Part shown: positions 1 through 7,563 of the stretch, piece after piece
How positions within the stretch are numbered: position 1 is the first letter of the stretch
Layout: each line of letters starts with the position of its first letter
Assembly (NCBI GenBank): GCA_031283015.1
Contig: JAITCQ010000064.1
Coordinates: forward strand, 1 to 18,405
Source of the DNA: Candidatus Methanoplasma sp.
GTDB lineage: Archaea > Thermoplasmatota > Thermoplasmata > Methanomassiliicoccales > Methanomethylophilaceae
Direction: 5' to 3'
Length of the DNA stretch: 18,405 bases
Program-made: the position numbers and the translations under genes
Notes under the pieces: generated by a model
The model's database searches: none
The model's input: only the letters and a program-made list of their open reading frames with translations
What the model was told of the DNA's origin: nothing

Positions 1-123
1 CATGGCGCTGATGATCTCTCCGGCGGGCATTCCGTCCTTCCTTGCCTTTTCTACCGCTTCCTGGATGCCGGGCACTTTGTAGGCTATCATAGCATCGTGG
101 AGCGCTTTCTTGTTGTCTGCCAT
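1..123 (-). CDS. Corrinoid protein, N-terminus only (partial)
   Basis: Only the first 41 codons lie in the window; the gene runs off the left edge. The peptide starts MADNKKALHDAMIAY and ends GMPAGEIISAM. It looks like the helical cap (B12-binding type 2) domain that begins the corrinoid proteins of methylamine and methanol methyltransferases, where a helix of the type 'eii..gm' is typical. Such proteins carry a cobamide and pass methyl groups from a substrate-specific methyltransferase to a CoM methylase. The start is supported by a GGAGG ribosome-binding site at 131-135 (minus strand), 7 nt before the ATG. The cobalt-ligand histidine motif would lie outside the window, so which methyltransferase it serves cannot be told. 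The family call is moderate; the open reading frame and start are firm. Confidence 0.5.
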   Translation of the reverse strand, partial: MADNKKALHDAMIAYKVPGIQEAVEKARKDGMPAGEIISAM

Positions 124-598
124 TACTCTTCCTCCGTTAACTCGTTTATAGAATGTTCCTTGAAGGCAACTCTCTGAAGTAAAAAACACATGGGCAATAT
201 TTAATATTAACTAAAAATAAGTAGAAATGCTTAAATAGTAAATAATAAAAACGATTTGATTTGATTCAAATCTTTATATGTTATATTTAAACATACCTAT
301 TATCGATACCAACACCTAAATGAAAAAATTAGTTATCGTATTTATTGTTTTCTATTTGAACAAACTACTTCAAAAATTTTATATTTAACTATTTCTGTTT
401 TAAAAAAAAAGTTTATGATGGATGTAACTCTACATCCATAATAACAATGGCGATCGCCCCTGCTTGAAAGTCTCGCTCGGAGTATAAAGAAAAAATGATT
501 TCCTACATTAAAAGTGACCTCTTGCCTCTTTGATTTATTTCGCTTCAATGAAACAAGAGATCGCTTTTAACGAAATCGTTTGGGTTCCGGACGCATGA
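124..598. other. AT-rich intergenic region with promoter and 3' UTR elements
   Basis: No convincing gene is seen in these 475 bases. Roughly 180-410 is very AT-rich and must hold the promoter of the minus-strand corrinoid gene; several TATA-like stretches (196-212, 231-240, 270-290) compete and none can be chosen from sequence alone. A near-perfect palindrome GATTTGA-T-TCAAATC lies at 258-272, with an extra GATTTGAT copy just before it at 253-260. A hairpin followed by nine T (minus strand) at 402-439 is listed separately. Bases 440-598 are the 3' untranslated part of glnK and contain a 10-bp palindrome GGCGATCGCC at 449-458. A 68-codon minus-strand frame at 342-548 has no protein-like composition and was not called. 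Confidence 0.5.
402..439 (-). terminator. Hairpin plus T9 terminator of amtB-glnK
   Basis: Reading the minus strand, a perfect 9-bp stem (ATGGATGTA paired with TACATCCAT, 4-nt loop, 418-439) is followed after 7 nt by nine consecutive T (410 down to 402). It lies about 160 nt past the glnK stop. T-rich runs are the usual archaeal termination signal; the stem makes it look like a bacterial intrinsic terminator as well. No other minus-strand gene end lies nearby. Confidence 0.6.
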
Positions 599-916
599 TC
601 AAAGATCCGAGACCTTTATCGACTCTTCCAGCGGGAGTATGAATATCCTGCCGTCGCCGATGTGGCCGGTTGACGCGTGCTCCTTGATGGTGTCGACCGC
701 CAGCTGCTTCTGGTCGTCGTCCACGGCGATGTTCAGCATCATCTTCTCGATCTCGTCCACGCAGAACGTTCCCGTCCTGGTGGTGAAACAAACGCCCGAT
801 TGGGCCCCCCTTCCCTTTACTGGAAAGAGGGTGAGACCGTTTATCCCCGCCGCCTTCAGCGCGTCCTTCACATTCTTCACTCTTTCCGGGCGTATGATCG
901 CTACTATCATCTTCAT
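599..916 (-). CDS. glnK: PII-family nitrogen regulator (GlnK)
   Basis: A 105-residue PII signal protein, the second gene of the amtB-glnK operon. PII trimers bind ATP/ADP and 2-oxoglutarate and plug the ammonium channel through their T-loops. Visible family features are the KGRGAQSG start of the T-loop (residues 34-41), with Gln39 kept, Lys58, and the B-loop TGHIGDGR (83-90). Differences from the usual family are clear: position 51 is Phe, so the uridylylatable Tyr is absent; Tyr46 is Thr; Lys90 is Arg; and the C-loop stops at residue 105, with Lys and Ser where Arg101 and Arg103 normally contact ATP. The start is fixed by a GAGGTGG ribosome-binding site 5-6 nt upstream, in the 9-bp gap after the amtB stop. 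Family assignment is sure; normal ligand binding is not. Confidence 0.92.
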   Translation of the reverse strand: MKMIVAIIRPERVKNVKDALKAAGINGLTLFPVKGRGAQSGVCFTTRTGTFCVDEIEKMMLNIAVDDDQKQLAVDTIKEHASTGHIGDGRIFILPLEESIKVSDL

Positions 917-925
917 CTTTCCACC

Positions 926-2266
926 TCAATTATATGCGGACTCCCCGTGTTCGATTATATCCGCGCCGATCATCTCCTCTTCCTCAGTCAGACGTATCCT
1001 CATGACGTACGATAGGCCCTTCATTATCGCAAAGGATACAGCGAAACAGTATACCAGCGTGAACCCTACGGCGGCCAGCTGTCCGGCGAAGAGATCTACC
1101 CCTCCGTGCAGCAGGCCGGGGGTGTCGGTCAGCAGCGGGATCGCAAATATGCCGGTCGCGATCGCGCCGCAGATGCCTCCGATACCATGGAGTCCGAAAA
1201 CATCCAATGCGTCGTCGACGTTCGACCTCTTCTTCATGAACGACACTCCGAAGTAGCACGCCAGCGCGCCCATCATGCCTATCGCGATTGCGGCGGGCGT
1301 GTTCACATACGCACATCCTGGAGTTATTGCGACCAGGCCTGCGATCAGCCCGGCGCATATGCCCGTTACGCCCACCCGGCCTACGGTCGCCACCTGGATA
1401 GCCGCCCATACTATCATCGCCGCCACCGAACTCACCACGGTGTTCATGAGGACGTTCACCATCCCTCCGTCCACCGCCAGGCCGGACCCTCCGTTGAATC
1501 CTATCCATCCGACCCATATCAGGAAGGCGCCGAGGAACATCAGCGGAATGTTGTGCGGGCGGTCCTTTATTATCCTCTTGCTGCGCTTTCCCACAGCCAA
1601 AGCTATCGCGACGCCGGTTATGCCCGAACATATGTGGACAACGGTCCCGCCGGCATAGTCGAGCGTTGTGATGAATCCGCCCGCGGTAGAAAGGATCCCT
1701 CCCCCCCACACCATGTGGGCCATGGGCGCGTACACCAACACCGACCATATCGCAAGGAACACCATCAGCGCCGGGAATCTCACTCTTTCCGCGGACGCCC
1801 CGACGATTATGCACGCGGTCACCGCCGCGAACATGCCCTGGAAGATCAGGAACTCCATATCCGGCACGGTCAGGCCCAAGGTGCTTGAGTCATAAGGTAC
1901 TCCGGATACCATCATGCTGCCCGTGCCGCCGATGAACCCCCAGATATCGCCGTCGAAGGCCAGGGAATATCCTATCATCGTCCAGATGAAGAACACTATC
2001 GCCGTTCCCAATCCGCACTGGGCCATCGTGGATGTCATGCTTTGCTTCCTCAGCATGCCTCCGTAGAAAAGAGCGATGCCGGGGGACATAATGAATACCA
2101 AAGCGGCCGCCACCGTGACCCACAGCATGTCAGCCGTATCCAGGGCCGGGTCCGTCCCCTCCTCTGCGATCGTCTCGGCGGATGCTCCCAGGGAAGCGGC
2201 GGCGAATAACGCAAGCAGAACGCCTATTGCGATGATCATCTTTGTACTTAATTTCATTTTTATCAT
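926..2266 (-). CDS. amtB: Ammonium transporter (Amt/AmtB)
   Basis: A 446-residue Amt/Mep/Rh channel for ammonium uptake across the cytoplasmic membrane. An N-terminal hydrophobic stretch (about 8-30, ending ASLGASAE) looks like a cleavable signal, followed by eleven predicted membrane segments. Recognisable signatures are FQGMFA (the phenylalanine gate region), GASAERVRFPA, APMAHMVWGGG, LDYAGGTVVH (ammonium-site Asp and first pore His), FNGGSGLAVDGG, and FGLHGIGG (second pore His). The C-terminal tail ends in the usual E-rich, DIIEHGESAY segment that contacts PII. The pairing with glnK 9 bp downstream is the classic arrangement. The start has no strong Shine-Dalgarno; an in-frame ATG three codons later (preceded by GATGATA) is an alternative. 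The transcript begins in the AT-rich gap 2267-2452. Confidence 0.96.
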   Translation of the reverse strand: MIKMKLSTKMIIAIGVLLALFAAASLGASAETIAEEGTDPALDTADMLWVTVAAALVFIMSPGIALFYGGMLRKQSMTSTMAQCGLGTAIVFFIWTMIGYSLAFDGDIWGFIGGTGSMMVSGVPYDSSTLGLTVPDMEFLIFQGMFAAVTACIIVGASAERVRFPALMVFLAIWSVLVYAPMAHMVWGGGILSTAGGFITTLDYAGGTVVHICSGITGVAIALAVGKRSKRIIKDRPHNIPLMFLGAFLIWVGWIGFNGGSGLAVDGGMVNVLMNTVVSSVAAMIVWAAIQVATVGRVGVTGICAGLIAGLVAITPGCAYVNTPAAIAIGMMGALACYFGVSFMKKRSNVDDALDVFGLHGIGGICGAIATGIFAIPLLTDTPGLLHGGVDLFAGQLAAVGFTLVYCFAVSFAIMKGLSYVMRIRLTEEEEMIGADIIEHGESAYN

Positions 2267-2452
2267 CTATTTGTATTGAAATTATTTTTTATTTTAGATA
2301 AATAGCTAATCATATATGTATTTTACTATTTGTTTGTATAAATTTCATCTAGTAATTCAGCAAAAAATGAATTAAATAGACATTTATCTAACAAAAATAG
2401 AAATTATTGAGTAAATATACAACAATTTTTAGAAGAACACACGGCCGGCGGA
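2267..2452 (-). promoter_or_regulatory. amtB promoter region with 10-bp inverted repeat
   Basis: This AT-rich gap sits between the amtB start and the stop of the Sel1 gene, both on the minus strand. It holds no gene. A perfect 10-bp inverted repeat (TTAGATAAAT at 2294-2303, ATTTATCTAA at 2382-2391) is separated by 78 nt and brackets the likely promoter. No GGAA-N6-TTCC site of the NrpR type known from methanogen nitrogen promoters is visible. The exact TATA box cannot be chosen with confidence because several T/A runs qualify. Confidence 0.4.
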
Positions 2453-4267
2453 TCAGTGCGTTTTGTTGCCCCGGTAGTGGAGCATGGCCTTCTTCGCTCC
2501 GAAATGACCAAGGGAAGCCGCTTTGTTGTACCATTTTTTGGCTTCGTTCGGATCCTTTTCGACGCCTATGCCTTCGTCGTAATATCTTGCGAGTATGAAC
2601 ATCGAATCGGGATCGCCGTTCTCCGCCGAGAACTTGTATGACTCGAACGGCGTGACGTCGCCCTTGATCACCACCGCGGTGCCGGTGTAGTTCTCGACTA
2701 TGCTCTTTGAGAGCGTGTGCCCCTGCTCGGCGGCCCTTGTGTACCAAAGGAGCGCGCTCTTCGCGTCCTGCTTCACACCCAGTCCGTTCGCGTAACAGTA
2801 TCCGAGGTAGTATTGGCAGACAGGATTGGCGCTCTGCGCGCCTTTCGTGAACCATTCGAACGCTTTCTTCTCGTTCGCCTTTACGACCTTGCCTTCCAAG
2901 AAACATACCCCGGCGAAGAGCTGGGATTTGCCGTACCCTTTCTCTCCCAGGAACATGTGGAGTTCGAGCGCCTTCACGAGGTCCTTCTTCACCCCTTTCC
3001 CCCTGGCGTAGCTCTCCGCGACTATGAATTGCGATTTCAGATATCCGTCCTCTGCGGATCTCGAGCACCATTCGAACCCTTTCTTTTCGTCCTTCTCCAC
3101 TCCGTTCCCGGACATGTACGCGCTGCCTATCATGTGGCATCCCAACGTGTACCCGTGCTGTGCGGATCTTTCAAAGTAATAGGTCGCCTTCTTCGGGTTC
3201 GGCCTGAAGCCCTTGCCTTCCAGATAATTGACTCCCGTTGTATATTCGGCGTACGGGTCGCCCAGGTCCGCGGCCTTCTTGAACCATTCCGCGGAGACCT
3301 GCGGACTTTTCTTTACCTGCGTTCCTTTGGCGTACAGCTGGCCCAGCATGATCATTGCGTCCGTCTGGCCCTTCTCGGCCGATTCTGTCAGCTTTCTGAG
3401 TCCTTCTTCTCTGTTCTTATCCACGCCGACCCCGCCCATCAGACATCTGGCGAGACCGAATTCGGCGTCCGGACAGCCCGCCCTCGCCGATACGTCGTAC
3501 CAGCTCTGCGCGAAGATTGGGTCCTTATCCACGCCGACGCCGTCCATGTAGCATCTGCCGAGGTGGTACTGGCCTATAGGCGACCCCGTGTCGGACATCT
3601 TTGAGAACATCTCGAAGGCGGCTTTCGGATCCTTCGGCACACCTATCCCGTGCTCATAGCACCTGGCAAGTTCGCACTTGGCCCTTTCGGACCCTTTGTC
3701 CGCGCATTTCTTCAGCAGCGCCGCGCCTTCGTTGCGGTTGCGGGCGGTCCCCGTTCCTCTGATGACGCAGACCGCTTTGGCGTATTCCCCGTCGACGTTC
3801 CCTTTCTCGGCGGATGCAGAGAAAAACTCGAATGCCTTCTCCGCATTCTGATCGGTGCCTATGCCGATCTCGAAGAACATGCCCAGCATGTACATCGAGC
3901 TGGGGGAACCCTCCTCTGCTTTTTTGGAATGATAATCGAACAGCTTCTTATCTCTGGGGACATCCGTCTCCTCAAAAATGACGTTCAGTTCCTTTACCGC
4001 TTCCGGATATCCCTTCAAAGCGGCTTTGGAGAACCACATTATGGATTCGTCCATATCCTTCTGTACGGCTATGCCTTCGGCGTAACACTTGCCTATTATG
4101 AACTCGGAGTCCGTGTGGCCAAGCGTCGCCGCCTTTACGTACCATTTGAAGGCTTCCTCTTCGTTGACGTCCACGCCGGCGCCCATGGCGTATCTCTGTC
4201 CCAGTTTGAAACAGGAATTGGCGTCATTGGCCTCGGCTTTGGAACGGAGCTCCTCCAGCGTTTCCAT
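2453..4267 (-). CDS. Sel1-like (SLR) repeat protein, about 15 repeats
   Basis: A 604-residue soluble protein built almost wholly of Sel1-like repeats of about 36 residues, a TPR relative forming paired helices in a solenoid. I can lay out about 15 units from residue 14 to the end; each has a core like A.Y.LG.CY..G.GV.KD...A..W...AA..G. The first linker region after unit 2 (about residues 92-114) is irregular, and the 14th unit is degenerate, having lost the GxGV turn. There is no signal peptide or membrane segment, so it is probably a cytoplasmic scaffold for protein-protein contacts. Partners cannot be inferred. A TATA-like AATTAATATAA lies 28 nt upstream of the ATG (4291-4302), which fits a leaderless transcript independent of the MFS gene upstream. 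Sel1 families are typically large in host-associated microbes. Confidence 0.93.
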   Translation of the reverse strand: METLEELRSKAEANDANSCFKLGQRYAMGAGVDVNEEEAFKWYVKAATLGHTDSEFIIGKCYAEGIAVQKDMDESIMWFSKAALKGYPEAVKELNVIFEETDVPRDKKLFDYHSKKAEEGSPSSMYMLGMFFEIGIGTDQNAEKAFEFFSASAEKGNVDGEYAKAVCVIRGTGTARNRNEGAALLKKCADKGSERAKCELARCYEHGIGVPKDPKAAFEMFSKMSDTGSPIGQYHLGRCYMDGVGVDKDPIFAQSWYDVSARAGCPDAEFGLARCLMGGVGVDKNREEGLRKLTESAEKGQTDAMIMLGQLYAKGTQVKKSPQVSAEWFKKAADLGDPYAEYTTGVNYLEGKGFRPNPKKATYYFERSAQHGYTLGCHMIGSAYMSGNGVEKDEKKGFEWCSRSAEDGYLKSQFIVAESYARGKGVKKDLVKALELHMFLGEKGYGKSQLFAGVCFLEGKVVKANEKKAFEWFTKGAQSANPVCQYYLGYCYANGLGVKQDAKSALLWYTRAAEQGHTLSKSIVENYTGTAVVIKGDVTPFESYKFSAENGDPDSMFILARYYDEGIGVEKDPNEAKKWYNKAASLGHFGAKKAMLHYRGNKTH

Positions 4268-4285
4268 CAGAGTACTCTAATCTTT

Positions 4286-4303
4286 CTGGATTATATTAAT
4301 TTA
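4286..4303 (-). promoter_or_regulatory. TATA-like promoter of the Sel1 gene
   Basis: On the minus strand, AAATTAATATAA is centred about 28 nt before the ATG at 4267, the spacing expected of a leaderless archaeal transcript. There is no Shine-Dalgarno before the ATG, which agrees. It lies in the 38-bp gap after the MFS stop codon. Confidence 0.45.
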
Positions 4304-4305
4304 CC

Positions 4306-5610
4306 TTATTCAGCGGAACCCACAAAGGGGTCATTTTCCTTCTTTTCGACGGAAAGGACCACCATAAGCAGCGCGACCGCAGACATGGCGAACATCAGCG
4401 CCCAGACGGCGCTGAAATTCTCCACCGTGTAAGATGTCCCTATCATCGGATCCGTTATGGTGGTGCAGACCGACGCTCCGAGGAAAAGGAAGACGTTCAT
4501 CGCGGATACCGATGTCCCGGATATCGCCGTCGGATACCACTCCTTCACTTGAGTGAAGGACAGCGTCATGAATCCTCCGGAGAATCCGAAGACGAAGCAA
4601 ATGGTCATCCAGAACCAATAACTGTCAAGGTGTCCGGCGAACGCCCATATCACACCCCACGCGGCGGCATACATAAGCGTGCCCCAGATCATTGCCGTAC
4701 GTTTGGATCTGATTATGCCTCTTCCGTTCATGATGCCTATCGCCGCGGTGCTTAGTATCTTGCCGACGCCTATCATGGTTATGAGCCATGCCGCGCTCAT
4801 CGCGAAGCCGTATATCTCCTTGAAGTAAATGTTCGCCCAGGTCCCTTGGAACACCATTATCGACCCGTATACCAAAAAATACGCTATCGCCATGGTCCAG
4901 AACTTCCTCCCTCCGGATGCCACGATGACCAAGCCTTTGACGACGGGCAGTTTTGCGTCGGTCGCGTCGGTGACCGGCGTCCCCTTATCCGCTTTTTCTA
5001 TCTCTTCTATCGCGGGAAGGCCTTTCTTATGCGGATGGTCCCTCACGATAGCCAGACAGAGCAGCGCCAGGACCAACGTCACCACGCCGAGTACCAAGAA
5101 CACCTCCCTCCAGCCCAAAGCGCCGGCTAGAATCTCGAGCGGCGCCGATGCCGCGATCGCGCCTACGTTCCCGACGGCGATCACGATGCCCGTGAGCTGC
5201 GGGAAATCCGCCTTCCCGAACCAGACGGAGATTATCTTCATCAGCGGGATATAAACGACTGCCATCCCCGCCGCGATCAAGATCTTTCCGAAGACCATCA
5301 TCCAGAACTCTGTTCCGGAGAAGGTCAGGAACGAACCCGCCGCCGCGACGGAAAGGAAGATGGCGGTGGCCTTCCTCGAACCGAAGCGGTCTGCGAGCAG
5401 GCCGCTGGGGATCTGCATCGCGGTGTACGTCCAAAAGTACACCGAACTCAGCAGTCCGACCGTGCCGCCGACATCGTCGACAATGTCCTTGCCGACGATC
5501 CCGATCGCCATTCTGTGGAAATATACGAAGAAGTATGCGGAGGTCAGTATGATGAAGATCGCCCAGCGGTACCGGTAGACGGTCCTCCTGAGTTCCTCGG
5601 ATGTTCTCAA
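4306..5610 (-). CDS. MFS transporter
   Basis: A 434-residue major facilitator superfamily permease. It has 12 predicted membrane helices in two six-helix halves with a polar cytoplasmic loop near residues 195-225. The MFS signature between helices 2 and 3 is visible as LLADRFGSRKA (about 72-82). Helix 1 contains SAYFFVYFHRMAIG, like organophosphate/organic-anion symporters (OPA/ACS type), so an organic anion is a plausible but unproven substrate. The start is a TTG at 5610, the only standard start between the upstream in-frame TGA and Met33, preceded by AGGGGT about 6 nt upstream. The leader is about 90 nt and carries a 7-bp inverted repeat (CCGACCG 5658-5664, CGGTCGG 5691-5697). Neighbours give no clue to the substrate. 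Confidence 0.9.
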   Translation of the reverse strand: MRTSEELRRTVYRYRWAIFIILTSAYFFVYFHRMAIGIVGKDIVDDVGGTVGLLSSVYFWTYTAMQIPSGLLADRFGSRKATAIFLSVAAAGSFLTFSGTEFWMMVFGKILIAAGMAVVYIPLMKIISVWFGKADFPQLTGIVIAVGNVGAIAASAPLEILAGALGWREVFLVLGVVTLVLALLCLAIVRDHPHKKGLPAIEEIEKADKGTPVTDATDAKLPVVKGLVIVASGGRKFWTMAIAYFLVYGSIMVFQGTWANIYFKEIYGFAMSAAWLITMIGVGKILSTAAIGIMNGRGIIRSKRTAMIWGTLMYAAAWGVIWAFAGHLDSYWFWMTICFVFGFSGGFMTLSFTQVKEWYPTAISGTSVSAMNVFLFLGASVCTTITDPMIGTSYTVENFSAVWALMFAMSAVALLMVVLSVEKKENDPFVGSAE

Positions 5611-5730
5611 AGGTTTACCCCTGCGAATTTTTCCGAGGACACTCCCCGTCTGCCGTTCCGACCGTCAGTCATCTATTCCCCCATATGACGCGGTCGGTTT
5701 ATCAATGCGATACCTTGGTAAACACCTGTT

Positions 5731-6834
5731 TCACTTGATCTCTATCAGCTCATATTCCGACGAGCCGAGTCCTATTTTCTCCGCATGCTCGAACGTCGTA
5801 TTACATTTCGTACCCGGATGCGTGCATCCGAAGATGTCGTCCGGTTTTGTCCCGTTCGAATTTACGTGCAGCCTGCTTCCGGCGATCATCGGCTGCTCCT
5901 GTGCAAGGTCCGCGCATGCTTTGTCCAAAGCCACGGGGTCGAAGGACGCAAGCATCCCCACGTTCGGTATTATCGGGATGTCGTTCTCCTTATGGCAGTC
6001 GCAGAACGGCGAGACATCCGCTATCACCGACACATGGAAATTCGGCTTTCCGGACAGAACGGCCGCGGCGTATTCGACTATTTTGCGGCAGATGATCTCC
6101 AACGCCTCGTTCATCTCCACCGAGATGGCGTCGAAGGGACACATCCCGATGCATTTTCCGCAGCCAACACATATGCTGTGGTCGATGGCCGCCTTCTCGG
6201 CGACCGTTATCGCCGAATGGGCGCAGGCTTCGAGACATTTCCGGCAGCCTCTGCATCTCTTCTCGCTCACCTTCGGCTTTCCGGTACTGTGAAGTTCCAT
6301 CTTCCCCCTTTTTGAGGCGCAGCCCATGCCTATGTTCTTCACCGCCCCGCCGAACCCCGTCAGTTCATGGCATTTGAAATGGTTCAGAGTGATTATCATA
6401 TCCGCATCGGATATTACGCGTCCGATCTTTGCCGTTTTGATATAATCCCCACCGATCGGTATCTCGACGTCGTCGGCGCCTTTGAGTCCGTCCCCTATTA
6501 TTATCTGGCAACCAGCGGATATTGTGTTGAAACCGTTGAGGTTCGCCGTATCAAGGTGTTCGACGGCGTTCTTCCTTTTTCCGGGGTACAGCGTACTGCA
6601 GTCGGTCAGGAAGGGTATGCCCCCGGCCCGGGAGACCTTGTCCGCAATGACCTTCGAATAATTAGGTCTAAGGAAGGCCAGGTTCCCCAGTTCGCCGAAA
6701 TGGGTCTTGACGGCCACGAACTTCCTGTTCATGTCTATGCTTTCGAACCCCGCGGCATCGATCAGCCTTCCGAACTTGTCGAGAAGGCTGTCCTGCAGCT
6801 CGGTGTGCATGCTTGTGTAGTATACTTTGGACAT
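5731..6834 (-). CDS. DUF362 protein with two [4Fe-4S] ferredoxin motifs
   Basis: A 367-residue protein of the DUF362 family, common in anaerobes and methanogens and of unknown function. The N-terminal part (about 1-185) is the DUF362 fold, with KTHFGE (43-48), a DCSTLYPGKR segment and the GFGGAVKNIGMG stretch (160-171). An inserted ferredoxin domain follows with two full CxxCxxCxxxC motifs, Cys194/197/200/204 and Cys222/225/228/232, so two [4Fe-4S] clusters are expected. The DUF362 region then resumes (about 245-367). There is no signal peptide; a cytoplasmic electron-transfer role is likely. The ATG at 6834 follows a TATA-like TTTTTATATTG at 6867-6877 and a GGTG about 10 nt upstream. It stands alone, separated from the SpeD-like gene by a divergent intergenic region. 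Confidence 0.92.
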   Translation of the reverse strand: MSKVYYTSMHTELQDSLLDKFGRLIDAAGFESIDMNRKFVAVKTHFGELGNLAFLRPNYSKVIADKVSRAGGIPFLTDCSTLYPGKRKNAVEHLDTANLNGFNTISAGCQIIIGDGLKGADDVEIPIGGDYIKTAKIGRVISDADMIITLNHFKCHELTGFGGAVKNIGMGCASKRGKMELHSTGKPKVSEKRCRGCRKCLEACAHSAITVAEKAAIDHSICVGCGKCIGMCPFDAISVEMNEALEIICRKIVEYAAAVLSGKPNFHVSVIADVSPFCDCHKENDIPIIPNVGMLASFDPVALDKACADLAQEQPMIAGSRLHVNSNGTKPDDIFGCTHPGTKCNTTFEHAEKIGLGSSEYELIEIK

Positions 6835-7115
6835 TCAGTTCTGCACCGTCATATAACCTGCATCTCAATATAAAAATGGATTTGATTGCGTCTCCAGAGA
6901 GGCCGTGCCTCTCATGCGGGCCGTCGGCCTTTTTGATAAGCGCAGCGTTATCCGGGCGACGAACGCCTGTCGAAAACTGTCTTTGAAAATCGCATTTCGG
7001 ACACTCGGCCTGCTTGAATGTCCCGTGTCGGATAATGCGGTTTGCGTGTAATGAAATATTTAAAATACTGAAAACGAAGTGGGCATTCAAGGAAAATATC
7101 AATGGTGGGAATCCA
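6835..7115. promoter_or_regulatory. Divergent intergenic region with hairpins and two promoters
   Basis: This 281-base gap lies between divergent genes. A minus-strand TATA (6867-6877) serves the DUF362 gene. A plus-strand TATA-like AAATATTTAAAATA (7054-7067) serves the SpeD-like gene, predicting a start near 7088. Between them is a perfect 7-bp stem with a 3-nt loop (GAGAGGC-CGT-GCCTCTC, 6897-6913), then a GGCC-GTC-GGCC stem (6919-6929) directly followed by five T (6930-6934). That resembles a plus-strand terminator, though no plus-strand gene ends here. No protein gene is convincing in this stretch. Confidence 0.45.
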
Positions 7116-7541
7116 ATGTACATAATGAGTCCTTACACCGGCAGCCTCGAATCCGATGAGGCGATAATGAAGAAATACAACGACGAGAAACGCTGGGGCC
7201 TTGCTGTATGCATAGACATCGGAGAGTGTGATCTCGACAAGATCTCGTCCAAAGAACACATCACAAAGTTCGCCATTGATCTTGCGAACTTCATCGACAT
7301 GAAGAGATACGGCGAGCCCATCGTCGTCTTCTTCGGCGACGAGCCGAAGGTGCAGGGATATTCGCTGGTCCAGCTCATCGAGACCTCTCAGATCTCCGGA
7401 CACTTTGCCGAGGACACAAAAAGAGCGTTCATTGACGTGTTCTCCTGCAAGCAGTTCCCCCCGAAGAAGACCGCCGAGTACGTCCAAAAGTACTTCGGGG
7501 CCAAGAAAATGGAATACGCGGTCTGTTTCAGAGACGTCTGA
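7116..7541 (+). CDS. S-adenosylmethionine decarboxylase-like protein (SpeD family)
   Basis: A 141-residue protein resembling the prokaryotic AdoMet decarboxylase proenzyme, which cleaves itself to make a pyruvoyl cofactor and supplies aminopropyl groups for polyamines. The central segment LVQLIETSQISGHFAED lines up with the family's cleavage segment, and the spacing of the key residues is exact: Ser83, Ser91, His96 and Cys111 occupy the places of Ser55, Ser63, His68 and Cys83 of the Thermotoga maritima enzyme (offsets -8, 0, +5, +20). IDVFSC matches the family's 'DvftC'. However, Thr90 replaces the Glu before the cleaved Ser and Gln92 replaces the following His. The ATG at 7116 follows GGTGGGA (7104-7110); the longer frame begins upstream of the TATA and is rejected. 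It could be a diverged paralogue with another role. Confidence 0.65.
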   Translation: MYIMSPYTGSLESDEAIMKKYNDEKRWGLAVCIDIGECDLDKISSKEHITKFAIDLANFIDMKRYGEPIVVFFGDEPKVQGYSLVQLIETSQISGHFAEDTKRAFIDVFSCKQFPPKKTAEYVQKYFGAKKMEYAVCFRDV

Positions 7542-7563
7542 GGCCGCCCATCCAACATTTTAC

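Noticed and set aside
449..458. GGCGATCGCC palindrome as a repeated genomic element
   Set aside because: I saw only this one clear copy, so nothing supports a repeat family.
342..548. 68-codon minus-strand frame in the AT-rich gap
   Set aside because: Composition is that of AT-rich spacer, there is no ribosome-binding site, and it spans the glnK terminator hairpin.
639..3604. Long plus-strand frames opposite amtB, glnK and the Sel1 gene
   Set aside because: They mirror strong minus-strand genes in GC-rich DNA and show low-complexity or unnatural composition.
6668..7123. Minus-strand frame with a CPKC motif that could be a zinc-finger remnant
   Set aside because: It runs out of frame into the DUF362 gene and across both divergent promoters; a single CPKC is not enough.
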